A DNA stretch of 38,895 nt, from NCBI GenBank assembly GCA_947625285.1, contig CANQNS010000016.1:1-38895 (forward strand), written 5' to 3'. The first letter of the stretch is position 1, and each line of letters starts with the position of its first letter. The translations under genes were made by a program, and so were the position numbers. The notes beneath the pieces are model-generated. The model did no database searches and was not told where the DNA came from. It worked only from the letters and a program-made list of their open reading frames with translations. Positions 31,118-38,895 of the stretch are shown in pieces. The stretch is from an uncultured Oscillospiraceae bacterium. GTDB taxonomy: Bacteria; Bacillota; Clostridia; Oscillospirales; Oscillospiraceae.

Positions 31118-32584
31118 TTACTTCGCGACAGCGGCCTTCTTGGCCTTGCTGGCGGCATACATGAAGATGCCGAAGAACACCACGGCAGCCACGATGCCCA
31201 CGGGGTAGGCGATCTTGGTGCTGAGGCCCAGGCACTCGGAGCCGGCGCAGAAGTAGGTGATGGACACCGCGCTCATGAAGGTAGCGGGGACGGCGGTGAT
31301 CCAGTAGTTCTTCTTCTCTTTGACCAGGAACATGGACGCGGCCCACAGAACGATCATAGCCAGAGTCTGGTTGGTCCAGGAGAAGTAACGCCAGATGACC
31401 TGATAGCTGAACCAGCCCAGGCTGTTGCCGATGCCCAGGATGGCGCCGACGCCCAGCACGGGGATGCACAGGTACAGACGGTTGAGCATCTTGCCCTGGT
31501 CGATGTGGAACCAGTCAGCGATCACCAGACGGGCGGAACGGAAGGCCGTATCGCCGGAGGTGATGGGGCAGGCCACGACGCCCAGCATAGCCAGCGCGAT
31601 GCCGATGCCGCCCATGGTCTTGGAGCAGACGTCGTACACGGCGGCGGGCTGGCCGGCGGCGATGACTTCGTTCAGGCCGGTGGACAGGCCATCGGTCAGC
31701 TCATACAGGGAGCAGCCAGCGGCGGCCCAGACCAGAGCGATAACGCCCTCGGCGACCATCGCGCCGTAGAACACGAAGTGGCCCTGATGCTCGTTCTTCA
31801 TGCAGCGAGCCATCAGCGGGCTCTGGGTGGCGTGGAAGCCGGAAATGGCGCCGCAGGCCACGGTGATGAACATGAACGACCACACGGGGGTGCCGGCGGG
31901 ATGCCGGTTGGTGAAGTTGTTCCAGATCTCGGGGATCTGATAGCCGTGCGCGAAGATGCCCACAGCCACGCCAACGGCCATGATGATCAGGCAGATGCCG
32001 AACACGGGGTAGATCTTGCCGATGATCTTGTCGATGGACAGGAAGGTGGCGATGAAGTAGTAGACCAGGATGAGGATCAGCCAGAACATGGTGTTGGCTA
32101 CCAGGCCGCTGCCGCCGTTCTCGGTGATCAGCTTGACCAGGATGCCGGCGGGGCCAACGGCGAACACGGTACCGACCATGATCAGCAGCACCACGTTGAA
32201 CACGCGCATGACGTTCTTCATGACGTTGCCCAGGTAGATGCCGGTGACCTCGGAGATGGAGGCGCCGCCGTTACGCTCGCTCATCATGCCGGAGAAGTAG
32301 TCATGCACAGCGCCGGCGAAGATGGTGCCGAAGGTGATCCACAGGAACACGATGGGTCCCCAAAGAGCGCCCTGCAGGGCACCGAAGATGGGGCCCAGGC
32401 CCGCGATGTTCAGCAACTGGATCATAAACAGCCGCCACTGGGGCAGAACTACGTAGTCCACGCCGTCGTTGATCTTCACGGCCGGGGTCTCCCGGTCGTC
32501 AGGGGCAAAGGTGTTCTCAACGACTTTGCCGTAGACAAAGTAGCCGCCGACCAGAATCACGAGACAGAGAATAAAACTGATCAT
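31118..32584 (-). CDS. cstA: Carbon starvation protein CstA family transporter
   Basis: This polytopic membrane protein has 488 residues and about 14-16 hydrophobic segments. CstA family hallmarks are LNIAGLGPIFGALQGALWGP near residue 58, FGTIFAGAVHDYFSGMMSERNGG near 84, and VACPITSGDTAFRSARL near 340. CstA proteins take up peptides or pyruvate. The 488-residue form is shorter than E. coli CstA (about 700) and belongs to the short Gram-positive type. GAGGAGG precedes the ATG. It has its own strong promoter. Confidence 0.92.
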   Translation of the reverse strand: MISFILCLVILVGGYFVYGKVVENTFAPDDRETPAVKINDGVDYVVLPQWRLFMIQLLNIAGLGPIFGALQGALWGPIVFLWITFGTIFAGAVHDYFSGMMSERNGGASISEVTGIYLGNVMKNVMRVFNVVLLIMVGTVFAVGPAGILVKLITENGGSGLVANTMFWLILILVYYFIATFLSIDKIIGKIYPVFGICLIIMAVGVAVGIFAHGYQIPEIWNNFTNRHPAGTPVWSFMFITVACGAISGFHATQSPLMARCMKNEHQGHFVFYGAMVAEGVIALVWAAAGCSLYELTDGLSTGLNEVIAAGQPAAVYDVCSKTMGGIGIALAMLGVVACPITSGDTAFRSARLVIADWFHIDQGKMLNRLYLCIPVLGVGAILGIGNSLGWFSYQVIWRYFSWTNQTLAMIVLWAASMFLVKEKKNYWITAVPATFMSAVSITYFCAGSECLGLSTKIAYPVGIVAAVVFFGIFMYAASKAKKAAVAK

Positions 32585-32650
32585 TTCTGTAATTCCTCCT
32601 CATAAAAATGGTCGAAGTTTTTTAGCCGCTCTCGCGGCCATTCTGCCGTT

Positions 32651-32679
32651 ATTATAACGCTGGAAAAAACCGTTGTCCA
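32651..32679 (-). promoter_or_regulatory. cstA promoter
   Basis: Minus strand: -35 TGGACA (32674-32679), spacer of 17 bases, perfect -10 TATAAT (32651-32656). A 7-bp inverted repeat AAAACCG...CGGTTTT surrounds the -35 box and may be an operator. The leader contains a GCCGC-gaga-GCGGC hairpin. Confidence 0.75.
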
Positions 32680-32753
32680 GCGGTTTTCGGGCGCTTATGT
32701 AACAAAAATTTAATATTTGATTTGTGAAAAGTGACAACAAAATAGAAGGGATA

Positions 32754-32780
32754 TTGGCGTTTTCCAACAATAAACGCCAA
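32754..32780 (-). terminator. Terminator after MATE gene
   Basis: On the minus strand a 9-bp stem TTGGCGTTT/AAACGCCAA with a nine-base loop (32754-32780) is followed by TATCCCTTCTATTTTG. It separates the MATE gene from the cstA promoter. Confidence 0.65.
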
Positions 32781-32810
32781 ATCCCGCCCGCTACGCCATG
32801 GGCCGGCCCG

Positions 32811-34178
32811 CTACGCGGCGGCGGGGGGCGCGTGGGTCTTCCACCGGCCGGACAGGTAGTAGGGGCACATGACCAGGAAAAAGGCGTACCCGGCCAGGGC
32901 CCCGCCCAGCCAGTAGCCCATCACGCCCATATGAAAGACCTGGGCCAGCAGCACGCACAGGCCGATGCGCATGACTACCCCGTCCAGGATGCCCAGCGCG
33001 AAGTTCATCACGGGAAAGCCCATGCCGTTGCAAAGGGCCGTGCTGGGGCCCCGGGTGGCGTAGCCGAAGAAGTTCAGCGCCGCGATCAGGGCGTACTGGC
33101 GGCTCATAGCCAGCACGGCCGGGTCGTCGTCGAACAGGGCGAACACCCGCTCCGGCCACAGGAGCATCACCGCAGACAGCGCGGCGGCGAAGGCCGCCCC
33201 CACCGCCAGGGCGGTATACAGGGCCCTGCTCACCCGGTCGAACTTCCGGGCGGCGAAGTTCTGGCCCACCATGGTGGCCCCGGACTGGCTCATGGCCAGG
33301 CAGATGATGCTGGCGACGGTGGACAGCTTGGCCCCCACGCTGTTGACGGCGGAGACCGTGACGCCGAAGGCGTTGATGCGGCTGGACACGAAAAGCTGGG
33401 ACACGCTGATGGCGCAGCTCTGGATGCTCATGGGCACCCCCAGCTTCAAGAGCTTTTTCAGGTCGTCCGGGTCGGGCCGGAGGTATTTGACGTGGAACTC
33501 GAACCCCAGCCGGTCCCGCCGCCGCCAGAGATAGGCCACGCACAGCACGAAACTGACTCCCTGGGCGATGACCGTAGCCAGAGCCGCGCCAAAGGGCCCC
33601 ATCCCCGCCGACACGAAAAGAAGATCCAGCGCCACATTCAGCGCGGAGGCGATGGCGATGAAGATCATTGGCCGTTTGGACTCCCCCATGCCCCGGAGCA
33701 CCGCTGCCACCAGCACGTAGCCCACCAGGAAGAAAAGCCCCGCTGTGCAGCAGACCGTGTACTGCTTACAGTAGCGCAGGGCCTCCTCCGGCACGTTCAG
33801 CCACCGCATAGTCAGGTCCGCGCAGGCCAGCCCCGCCGCCGTGATAGCCAGGCTCAGCCCCAGGATGAACGTGAACATCGCCCCCACGATCCGGGACACG
33901 CCCTGCCGGTCGTTCAGGCCGATATACTGGCTGATGAGCACCTGGCCGGCGTTGCAAAAGCCCATGCACACGAAGGTGTACAGGTGGATCAGGTCCGCGC
34001 CCACGCCCACGGCGGAGAGCCCCGCCGGGCCCACGAACTGTCCCACCACCACCATGTCCGCCAGGTTGTAGGCGGTCTGCAGCAGGTTTGACAGCATAAA
34101 GGGCCAGGCGAAGCTCAGAAGCTGCCGGCTCACCGGGCCGGCGGTATAGTCTTTGATAAGGCTTTTATCGTCTGCCAT
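32811..34178 (-). CDS. MATE family efflux transporter
   Basis: This 455-residue transporter has twelve predicted membrane spans in two similar halves, the MATE/MatE fold (LLSFAWPFMLSNLLQTAYNLADMVVVGQFVG in the first half; SIICLAMSQSGATMVGQNFAARKFDRVSRAL in the second). Family members export drugs or metabolites in exchange for Na+ or H+. The substrate cannot be inferred. The start at 34178 (MADDKSL) was chosen over an ATG 14 codons upstream by family N-terminus, though the ribosome site is weak. It is separated from noc by a hairpin-rich gap. Confidence 0.9.
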   Translation of the reverse strand: MADDKSLIKDYTAGPVSRQLLSFAWPFMLSNLLQTAYNLADMVVVGQFVGPAGLSAVGVGADLIHLYTFVCMGFCNAGQVLISQYIGLNDRQGVSRIVGAMFTFILGLSLAITAAGLACADLTMRWLNVPEEALRYCKQYTVCCTAGLFFLVGYVLVAAVLRGMGESKRPMIFIAIASALNVALDLLFVSAGMGPFGAALATVIAQGVSFVLCVAYLWRRRDRLGFEFHVKYLRPDPDDLKKLLKLGVPMSIQSCAISVSQLFVSSRINAFGVTVSAVNSVGAKLSTVASIICLAMSQSGATMVGQNFAARKFDRVSRALYTALAVGAAFAAALSAVMLLWPERVFALFDDDPAVLAMSRQYALIAALNFFGYATRGPSTALCNGMGFPVMNFALGILDGVVMRIGLCVLLAQVFHMGVMGYWLGGALAGYAFFLVMCPYYLSGRWKTHAPPAAA

Positions 34179-34260
34179 GCGTTCTCTCTCTTTATCCCAT
34201 TTTTCTATATTGTGCCCCAAAAGGAGGCGGTCCTACAGCGAAGCCCGGTCAGGGCGAGCC

Positions 34261-34371
34261 GCGCGGCGTTCCCGCGCGTCAAATCCAAAAGTCTTTCAAA
34301 GGCTTTTGGATTATGCCGGCGGGATTCACTCCCGCCGAGCAGATTCAATCTCAGGCGGTCTTACCGCCTGA
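34261..34371 (-). repeat. Four-hairpin island after noc-like gene
   Basis: The hairpins lie at 34261-34277 (GCGCGG/CCGCGC), 34282-34312 (AATCCAAAAG/CTTTTGGATT with further inner pairing), 34317-34337 (CGGCGGG/CCCGCCG) and 34351-34371 (TCAGGCGGT/ACCGCCTGA). The last has the TAA stop of the ParB gene in its loop. The layout is like the tsaB end, but the sequence is different. Confidence 0.65.
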
Positions 34372-35170
34372 TGCGGATGGTGACGACCATCTCCCGGTCG
34401 GTCTGCTCCCGCTCCAGACCCACGTCCACGCCGCCCTGGCGCATCACGTCCACGCTGCGCTGGAGGGTGTTGAGAAAGACCCGCACATCCTTCAGCACCA
34501 GCCGGGCCCGTCCGGGCGCGGCCTTTCCGCCGCCGGTCCCGGCCCGGGCCAGCAGGCCGTCTATGTAGCTGTCGGTGGCGGCCACGGACAGCTGCCGGGC
34601 GATGATCTCATCCAGGGCCCGGCGGCGCAGATCGTCGTCCGGCAGGCGGAGCAACGCCCGGCCGTGCCGCTCGGAGAGCTCCGCCGCCCGGAGCTTGTCC
34701 AGCACATCGTCGGGCAGCTTCAAAAGCCGCAGTTTGTTGGCGATGGCGGACTGGCTCTTGCCCAGCCGCCGGGCGCACTCCTCCTGGCTGAAGCCAAACA
34801 GGTCGATGAGCCGGGCCAGACCACGGGCCTGCTCGATGAAGTCCAGGTCCTCCCGCTGGAGATTCTCCACCAACGCCACGGCCCCGGACGCGGGCGCGTC
34901 CAGCTCCATGACGAGACAGGGCACCCGCTCCAGCCCCGCCAGCCGGGCCGCCCGCAGCCGCCGTTCCCCCGCCACCAGCTGGTACCGCCCGTCGGCCCGG
35001 CGCACCGCCAGGGGACTCAGCACCCCGTACTGCCGGATGCTGTCCGCCAGGGCCTCCAGCGCGGCGCCGTCAAAGATCTGCCGGGGCTGGTAGGGGTTGG
35101 GGACGATCTCCTCCACCGGGATCATCACCACGCCCTCCTCCGTCCGGCGGCGCACTTTCAGTATCGGCAT
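34361..35170 (-). CDS. noc: ParB/Spo0J family protein, Noc-like
   Basis: This 269-residue DNA-binding partition-type protein has the N-terminal CTPase region (VEEIVPNPYQPRQIF, QLVAGERRLRAARLAG, VALVENLQREDL), a central helix-turn-helix (FSQEECARRLGKSQSAIANKLRLLKLP) and a C-terminal dimerisation part. SERHGRALLRLPD and DEIIARQLSVAATDSYI resemble Noc of Bacillus, the nucleoid-occlusion paralogue of Spo0J. No parA or second parB is in the window, so Spo0J itself remains possible. GAGGAGG precedes the ATG. Confidence 0.8.
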   Translation of the reverse strand: MPILKVRRRTEEGVVMIPVEEIVPNPYQPRQIFDGAALEALADSIRQYGVLSPLAVRRADGRYQLVAGERRLRAARLAGLERVPCLVMELDAPASGAVALVENLQREDLDFIEQARGLARLIDLFGFSQEECARRLGKSQSAIANKLRLLKLPDDVLDKLRAAELSERHGRALLRLPDDDLRRRALDEIIARQLSVAATDSYIDGLLARAGTGGGKAAPGRARLVLKDVRVFLNTLQRSVDVMRQGGVDVGLEREQTDREMVVTIRIRR

Positions 35171-35200
35171 GGAATATACCCGCCTCCTCGCGCATAGGTT

Positions 35201-35215
35201 GGGTATATCATACCC
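35201..35215 (-). promoter_or_regulatory. Palindrome upstream of noc-like gene
   Basis: GGGTAT-atc-ATACCC is a perfect dyad over the probable -10 box (TATGAT) of the gene. GGGTATA-type half-sites recur at 35174-35181, 35250-35257 and 35274-35281, which suggests a regulator with several sites. Confidence 0.4.
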
Positions 35216-35248
35216 CGGCCCGGACGCAAAAAGGCGGGAAAATGGGCG

Positions 35249-36112
35249 TTATACCCCCGTCCCGTCAAAGGGCGGGGTATATTCGCTCTCTGCGCTGGAT
35301 AGCTCCTGGGTGTAGCCCTCCAAAAGCCCCAGCGCGGCCATGTAGTCGCAGGCACGCGCATATTCCGCTTCTGTCAGCCGCCGGTCCGGCCCGCCCAGGC
35401 CGTTGGGGGTGTACTGGCCCATGAGGGACACCAGCACGTCCCCCGGCTTGAAGGTATCCGCGATCCAATCCAGCACGGAAAAGGTGTTGTCCAGCTCTCC
35501 CGGCAGCACCAGGTGCCGGATCATCACGCCCCGGACCAGCATCCCGTCCCCGTCCAGCCGGTAGGGCCCGGTCTGGCGGAACATCTCCAAAATGGCGGCC
35601 CGGGCCGCGGCGGGGTAGTCCGCCGCCCCGGACAGCCGCTCCGCCAGGGCGGTGTCCATATACTTCATGTCCGGCAGATAGACCTGTACCTTTCCCTCCA
35701 ATGCCCCCAGCGCGGGGACGGCCTCGTACCCCCCGGAATTCCACACCACCGGGACGCCGGGGGGCGGGTCCAGGGCCTTGATGATGGCCGGGAGAAAGTG
35801 GGACCCGGTCACTAAATTTATATTGTGCGCTCCCTGCTCCTCCAGCTCCCGGAATATCTCCCGGAGCCGGTCCACGGACACGGTCTTGCCCCTGCCGCCT
35901 CCGCTGATGGCGTGGTTCTGGCAGAATACGCACCGGAGGCCGCACCCGGCGAAGAACACCGCGCCGCTGCCCCGCGTGCCGCTGACGCAGGGCTCCTCCC
36001 AGAAGTGGAGGGCCGCCCGGGCCACCACCGGCTCCCATCCCACGCCGCAAAAGCCGGGATGGGCCGCATCCCGGCTCACGCCGCATTTTCTCGGGCAGAT
36101 GGAACAGAGCAT
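35249..36112 (-). CDS. Radical SAM protein, PflA-like
   Basis: This 287-residue protein has the radical SAM cluster motif C-x3-C-x2-C in GCGLRCVFCQN (residues ~57-66), preceded by a four-Cys-type N-terminus CSICPRKCGV...GFCGVG that may hold a second cluster. NINLVTGSHFLP and VVWNSGGYE are typical of the stand-alone pyruvate-formate-lyase-activase-like group. These relatives activate or modify unknown targets. No glycyl radical enzyme gene lies nearby, so the target is not known. GTGAGGATATC precedes the ATG. Confidence 0.85.
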   Translation of the reverse strand: MLCSICPRKCGVSRDAAHPGFCGVGWEPVVARAALHFWEEPCVSGTRGSGAVFFAGCGLRCVFCQNHAISGGGRGKTVSVDRLREIFRELEEQGAHNINLVTGSHFLPAIIKALDPPPGVPVVWNSGGYEAVPALGALEGKVQVYLPDMKYMDTALAERLSGAADYPAAARAAILEMFRQTGPYRLDGDGMLVRGVMIRHLVLPGELDNTFSVLDWIADTFKPGDVLVSLMGQYTPNGLGGPDRRLTEAEYARACDYMAALGLLEGYTQELSSAESEYTPPFDGTGV

Positions 36113-36128
36113 GATATCCTCACATTTT

Positions 36129-36617
36129 TCAGAGAATGTACCGTCGCCAGAGCCACATCATGACCAGCGACACCGCCGCGCCCAGCAGCCCGGACCCTGC
36201 GGCCAGCAGGGCCTTCTGATAGGGGCGTTTGCCCGCCTCCCGAGCCTTTTCGATCTCGGTGAGGGTCTTGCCCTCGGTGAAGGCCACGATCTCTTTGTAG
36301 GTCTGGATGTCGAATTTTTTCTTCCACCGCTCCACCCGGAAGGACCAGGCGAAGGCCGCGACGGCCAGGACCGACCAGGCCGCCAGACCCCACCACCGCC
36401 ACAGCAGCGCCAGCGGTACGCATGTCACGATCATGGCCGCGAACAACGCTGTGAAAATACTGCTGTCCCGCCGGAAAGCCGCCATCTCCTGCTCGTCGAT
36501 GTGTCTTTTCATCTCCGCGATGTCTCCTTTGACAAGATCGTCAAGGGATGCGGAAAACACCTCCGCCAGCAGCAGAAGACTCTTTATATCCGGGCAGGTC
36601 CTGCCCGTTTCCCTTAG
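36129..36617 (-). pseudogene. XRE/membrane regulator truncated by mobile element
   Basis: The open frame from 36560 starts inside a protein. Reading back, the same frame continues as ETGRTCPDIKSLLLLAEVFSASLDDLVKGD, which is the second half of a Cro/C1 helix-turn-helix domain, until a TAA at 36618-36620. The expected first half (about 35 residues ending in KW) is missing. The remaining part has three hydrophobic spans and a basic loop RVERWKKKFD, as in membrane-tethered XRE regulators. The break lies at GGGAAACGGG, next to the serine recombinase gene, so the element probably inserted in the gene. Confidence 0.8.
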
Positions 36618-36648
36618 TTAAAGATATTGTTGGGTATCTCAAGATGTG

Positions 36649-38271
36649 TCATTCGATTTTGCCGATAAAGCGGTAGAAGATTTCCACTTCCTGTTCCCGG
36701 CTTCCGTCCTCACTTTTGACCGCTTCATGGACAAGGATTTTTTCAATCAGCGTATTCAGAAGTTCAGCCGTCAATTCTGTGGGATTGACATACTGTTTCA
36801 TCAGACCTATCCACTTTTCAGCGTCAACCGCTGTCTGGGCGGCGGTCTCCATCGCTTCGTGAAGCCGTTCAATTTTTACGTCCAATTCTCGCTGTTCGCC
36901 CTGATACTTTTCGGACAGCATATTGAAATTGTATTCTGTAATGCGTCCGGCAGACCAGTCCTCATACATTTTTGCAAACAGGGTGTCTACTTCTGCTTTG
37001 CGCTTTTCCGCCTTTTTCAGTTCGGCTGTCTGCCGCTTCCTTGCAGTATTGCGTTCCTTGTCGCTGGCGTTAAGTAGCCGTTTCAGAAGTTTGTCCCCAT
37101 CCTGCTGTGCCAGCACAGACCAGTATTGCAGACGGGAAAGGACATAGGCGTAAAGCACATCATAGCGGATATAGTGCATGGAACACTGGTGCAATCCTTG
37201 CCCGTACTTGCTACAATGGTAGTGGGCATAGGGATTTTTGTTCTGGCTGTTCATACCATAGGCCAGCGACCAGCCGCAGTCCGCACATTTTACCAGCCCG
37301 GAAAATATCTGTGTTGTGCCGTTCTTCTGCCGTCTGCGCCTGTTGCAAATCTGCTCCTGTACTTGACGGAACACATCTTCGGAAATAATCGCTTCGTGGG
37401 TGTTCTCCACACGATACCATTCCTCTTTTGGCTTGCGTACTTTCTTCTTGTTTTTGAATGAAATGTTGGTCTGCTTATTGTGGACGCTGTGTCCGATATA
37501 GGTTTCCTCTTTCAGAATACTTTTCACCTGCGCTATCGTCCACGCATAGGCTTTTTCCTCCGGCGCTCCGGCATAGATATTTGCGAAAGTGCCGTATCTC
37601 TGGAAATTCAGCCAGCCGGGAGTAGGTACTTTTTCTTCGACCAAAATCCGTGTAATGCTGGCGGCTCCCCGGCCATGAACGGCAAGGTCAAAAATCTTTT
37701 CGATAATCCACCTTGTTTCCGGGTCAATCAGAAGATGGCCTTTCTTATCTGGGTCTTTGACATAGCCAAGCGGAGCATAGGCTCCATAGTGTGCGCCATT
37801 TGCGAACCGTGTCCGCATGGCCGCCTTTACCTTTTTGCTGGTCTGGCGGGCGTGCATTTCATTCAGAATGTTGAGGAATGGGGCAAGCTCATTCTCTCCG
37901 TTGATGGTGTCCACATTGTCATTGACAGCGATATAGCGGACGCCTTTGCTGGGAAAGTAGATTTCCGTGTACTGGCCGGTCAGAATGTAGTTTCTGCCTA
38001 AGCGGGATAAATCCTTCGTAACAACGCAGTTGATTTTCCCGTCCTCAATGTCATCAATCATTCTCTGAAAATCCGGCCTGTCAAAGTTCGTTCCAGACCA
38101 TCCATCGTCGATATATTCATCTATGACATTCAGGCCATGCTCGGCGGCATATTGCCGGAGCATCATGCGTTGTGTCTGAATACTCCCGCTTTCTCCTTGC
38201 AGTTCATCGTCCCGGCTCAATCTCATATAAAGCGCCGTGTTGTAAATCGTAGTATTGTAAGGTTGTTTCAC
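36649..38271 (-). CDS. Large serine recombinase
   Basis: This 540-residue site-specific recombinase is of the TndX/TnpX type. The N-terminal catalytic domain has ALYMRLSRDDELQGESGSIQTQ, with the nucleophilic Ser in RLSRDD, and VVTKDLSRLGRNYILTG. The recombinase domain is at about 160-280 (APLGYVKDP, TRILVEEKVPTP). A zinc ribbon follows (VKCADCGW ... YHCSKYGQGLHQC), then a coiled-coil C-terminal part (about 400-480). The GTG start at 38271 has AGAAGGAGG nine bases before it. It probably excises and integrates this element at the XRE gene. Confidence 0.93.
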   Translation of the reverse strand: MKQPYNTTIYNTALYMRLSRDDELQGESGSIQTQRMMLRQYAAEHGLNVIDEYIDDGWSGTNFDRPDFQRMIDDIEDGKINCVVTKDLSRLGRNYILTGQYTEIYFPSKGVRYIAVNDNVDTINGENELAPFLNILNEMHARQTSKKVKAAMRTRFANGAHYGAYAPLGYVKDPDKKGHLLIDPETRWIIEKIFDLAVHGRGAASITRILVEEKVPTPGWLNFQRYGTFANIYAGAPEEKAYAWTIAQVKSILKEETYIGHSVHNKQTNISFKNKKKVRKPKEEWYRVENTHEAIISEDVFRQVQEQICNRRRRQKNGTTQIFSGLVKCADCGWSLAYGMNSQNKNPYAHYHCSKYGQGLHQCSMHYIRYDVLYAYVLSRLQYWSVLAQQDGDKLLKRLLNASDKERNTARKRQTAELKKAEKRKAEVDTLFAKMYEDWSAGRITEYNFNMLSEKYQGEQRELDVKIERLHEAMETAAQTAVDAEKWIGLMKQYVNPTELTAELLNTLIEKILVHEAVKSEDGSREQEVEIFYRFIGKIE

Positions 38272-38299
38272 CGTAAAAATCCTCCTTCTAAAGAAACAA

Positions 38300-38349
38300 C
38301 CCACGCTTACAATACTTTTGCTCTATGGCAATTATATCATAAGCGTGGG
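38300..38349 (-). promoter_or_regulatory. Inverted repeat flanking recombinase promoter
   Basis: CCCACGCTTA (38300-38309) and TAAGCGTGGG (38340-38349) are perfect 10-bp arms 30 bases apart that surround the -10 box and start site. They are a likely operator pair or a leader hairpin. Confidence 0.55.
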
Positions 38350-38360
38350 CGTGTTATCAA
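38331..38360 (-). promoter_or_regulatory. Promoter of serine recombinase
   Basis: Minus strand: -35 TTGATA (38355-38360), spacer of 18 bases, extended -10 TG-a-TATAAT (38331-38336). Confidence 0.7.
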
Positions 38361-38370
38361 TGATGGGCTA

Positions 38371-38565
38371 TCAGGTTGAAGCGGCTTTTTCTGCGGTATG
38401 CCGCACCACATCTACAATCAGATCACCGAGGGGCTTCCCGCCTGCGGCGAAGTGTTCGGAGATTTTTATACGGTTGTTCCCACATACAAAATACTGCGTG
38501 CCGTTCTCTGCTTGTATAACCTGCCCTGTTCGGGGTGTAAAAATATCGCTTTCACTTTTTGCCAT
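38371..38565 (-). CDS. Small mobile-element protein of unknown function
   Basis: This 64-residue protein has GGAGG before the ATG at 38565. SDIFTPRTGQVIQAENGTQYFVCGNNRIKISEHFA is well structured and looks beta-rich, with one cysteine. Similar short ORFs accompany serine recombinases in Clostridia elements (from memory). No function is known to me. An upstream ATG 14 codons earlier lacks a ribosome site. Confidence 0.6.
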   Translation of the reverse strand: MAKSESDIFTPRTGQVIQAENGTQYFVCGNNRIKISEHFAAGGKPLGDLIVDVVRHTAEKAAST

Positions 38566-38637
38566 CCAGTGTCCTCCATATTCAGTTTTCAAGGTACAAT
38601 GCCGCACAGAGGCGGCGAAAATTTCTGCTTATATCTA

Positions 38638-38895
38638 TCACCTTTCCTTTACCGTGTGCCGCTGCTGACGTTTCAGTTCCGCCAGTATATCCGGCGGGAT
38701 ACGGTCAACCAGCCGCTGTAAATTGTCCAGTTCGCTTTTCAGCTTTGCCCGTTCCATCGTATCTTTCATCTTTCCTTTTTCGCTGGCCTTTGCCCTTGCT
38801 TCCAACTTCTCATTCTCCGCCAGCAGGTCATTGATTGTGACCTTGTACTTTTTCAACTGCCCGGAGAAATTCTCCATCTGCGGGAACCACTTTTT
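38638..38895 (-). CDS. C-terminal part of Mob/Pre-type relaxase (partial)
   Basis: The frame is open to the window edge (KKWFPQMENF at the cut), so the ATG at 38877 is internal. The visible 85 residues are a charged coiled coil (KKYKVTINDLLAENEKLEARAKASEK) ending NLQRLVDRIPPDILAELKRQQ. This matches the tail of plasmid recombination/mobilisation (MobV, Pre) relaxases found in mobilisable transposons. The catalytic N-terminus is outside the window, so the family call is tentative. Confidence 0.6.
   Translation of the reverse strand, partial: KKWFPQMENFSGQLKKYKVTINDLLAENEKLEARAKASEKGKMKDTMERAKLKSELDNLQRLVDRIPPDILAELKRQQRHTVKER

Larger units (their letters stand above)
36612..38895 (-). mobile_element. 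End of an integrated (mobilisable) element
   Basis: From about 36612 base composition falls well below the host level, and three genes of mobile-element type follow: a large serine recombinase, a small conserved-looking ORF and the C-terminus of a Mob/Pre-type relaxase. The element continues past the window. Its left end is placed where the XRE reading frame breaks. Confidence 0.8.

Noticed and set aside
31046-32605. 519-residue plus-strand frame across cstA
   Set aside because: Antisense shadow rich in Asp, Gly, His and Gln, without motif or start signal; cstA on the other strand is clear.
36129-36560. Independent 143-residue membrane protein gene
   Set aside because: No ribosome site at the ATG, and the frame continues upstream into helix-turn-helix sequence, so it is a truncated gene.

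Overview
The window looks like the chromosome of a high-GC Gram-positive Clostridia member, most likely an Oscillospiraceae-type gut anaerobe (Oscillibacter, Flavonifractor or Dysosmobacter relatives). The reasons are strong AGGAGG-type ribosome binding sites, sigmaA promoters with TTGACA/TATAAT boxes and 17-base spacers, a CIRCE operator at hsp20, a Noc-like ParB, membrane-tethered XRE regulators and the small ORFs typical of mobile elements in these genomes. The genus is an inference. Most genes lie on the minus strand.

Layout. At 1-250 there is a tRNA-type promoter with two 126-bp-period copies of the 5' half of a tRNA-Ala. At 289-5275 is a complete branched-chain amino-acid ABC operon (livJ, livH, livM, livG, livF), with a MarR regulator upstream. 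At 6405-9323 an ACT-domain protein, homoserine dehydrogenase and aspartokinase form an aspartate-pathway operon. At 9471-10003 is hsp20 under CIRCE, and at 10114 a nucleotidyltransferase. At 11071-13294 are two paralogous membrane-tethered XRE regulators sharing an operator-like dyad. At 13342-19463 run polA, rimI, tsaD, tsaE, tsaB and upp, with two copies of a structured intergenic element. A GH25 lipoprotein and prfB are divergently transcribed at 19623-21837.

A tRNA-Leu(CAA) at 21885 is followed by a lower-GC accessory islet with small regulators, a broken DUF6061-like gene and a remarkable cluster of six hairpins. uvrB and a membrane protein follow at 23491-26297. At 26368-29507 an ECF sigma factor and a large membrane-anchored anti-sigma-like protein are bracketed by long foldback repeats in opposite orientations. 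At 29571-36112 lie DUF523, an unrecognised membrane protein, CstA, MATE, Noc/ParB and a radical SAM activase.

The right end is the edge of a mobile element: a large serine recombinase, a small ORF and a relaxase C-terminus. It has interrupted an XRE/membrane regulator, whose 3' part remains at 36129-36617.

The most novel-looking material is not protein coding. It is the ~165-bp element with four helices whose arms differ between the two copies by compensatory changes, the foldback-repeat family around the ECF operon, and the multi-hairpin cluster at 22438-22629.
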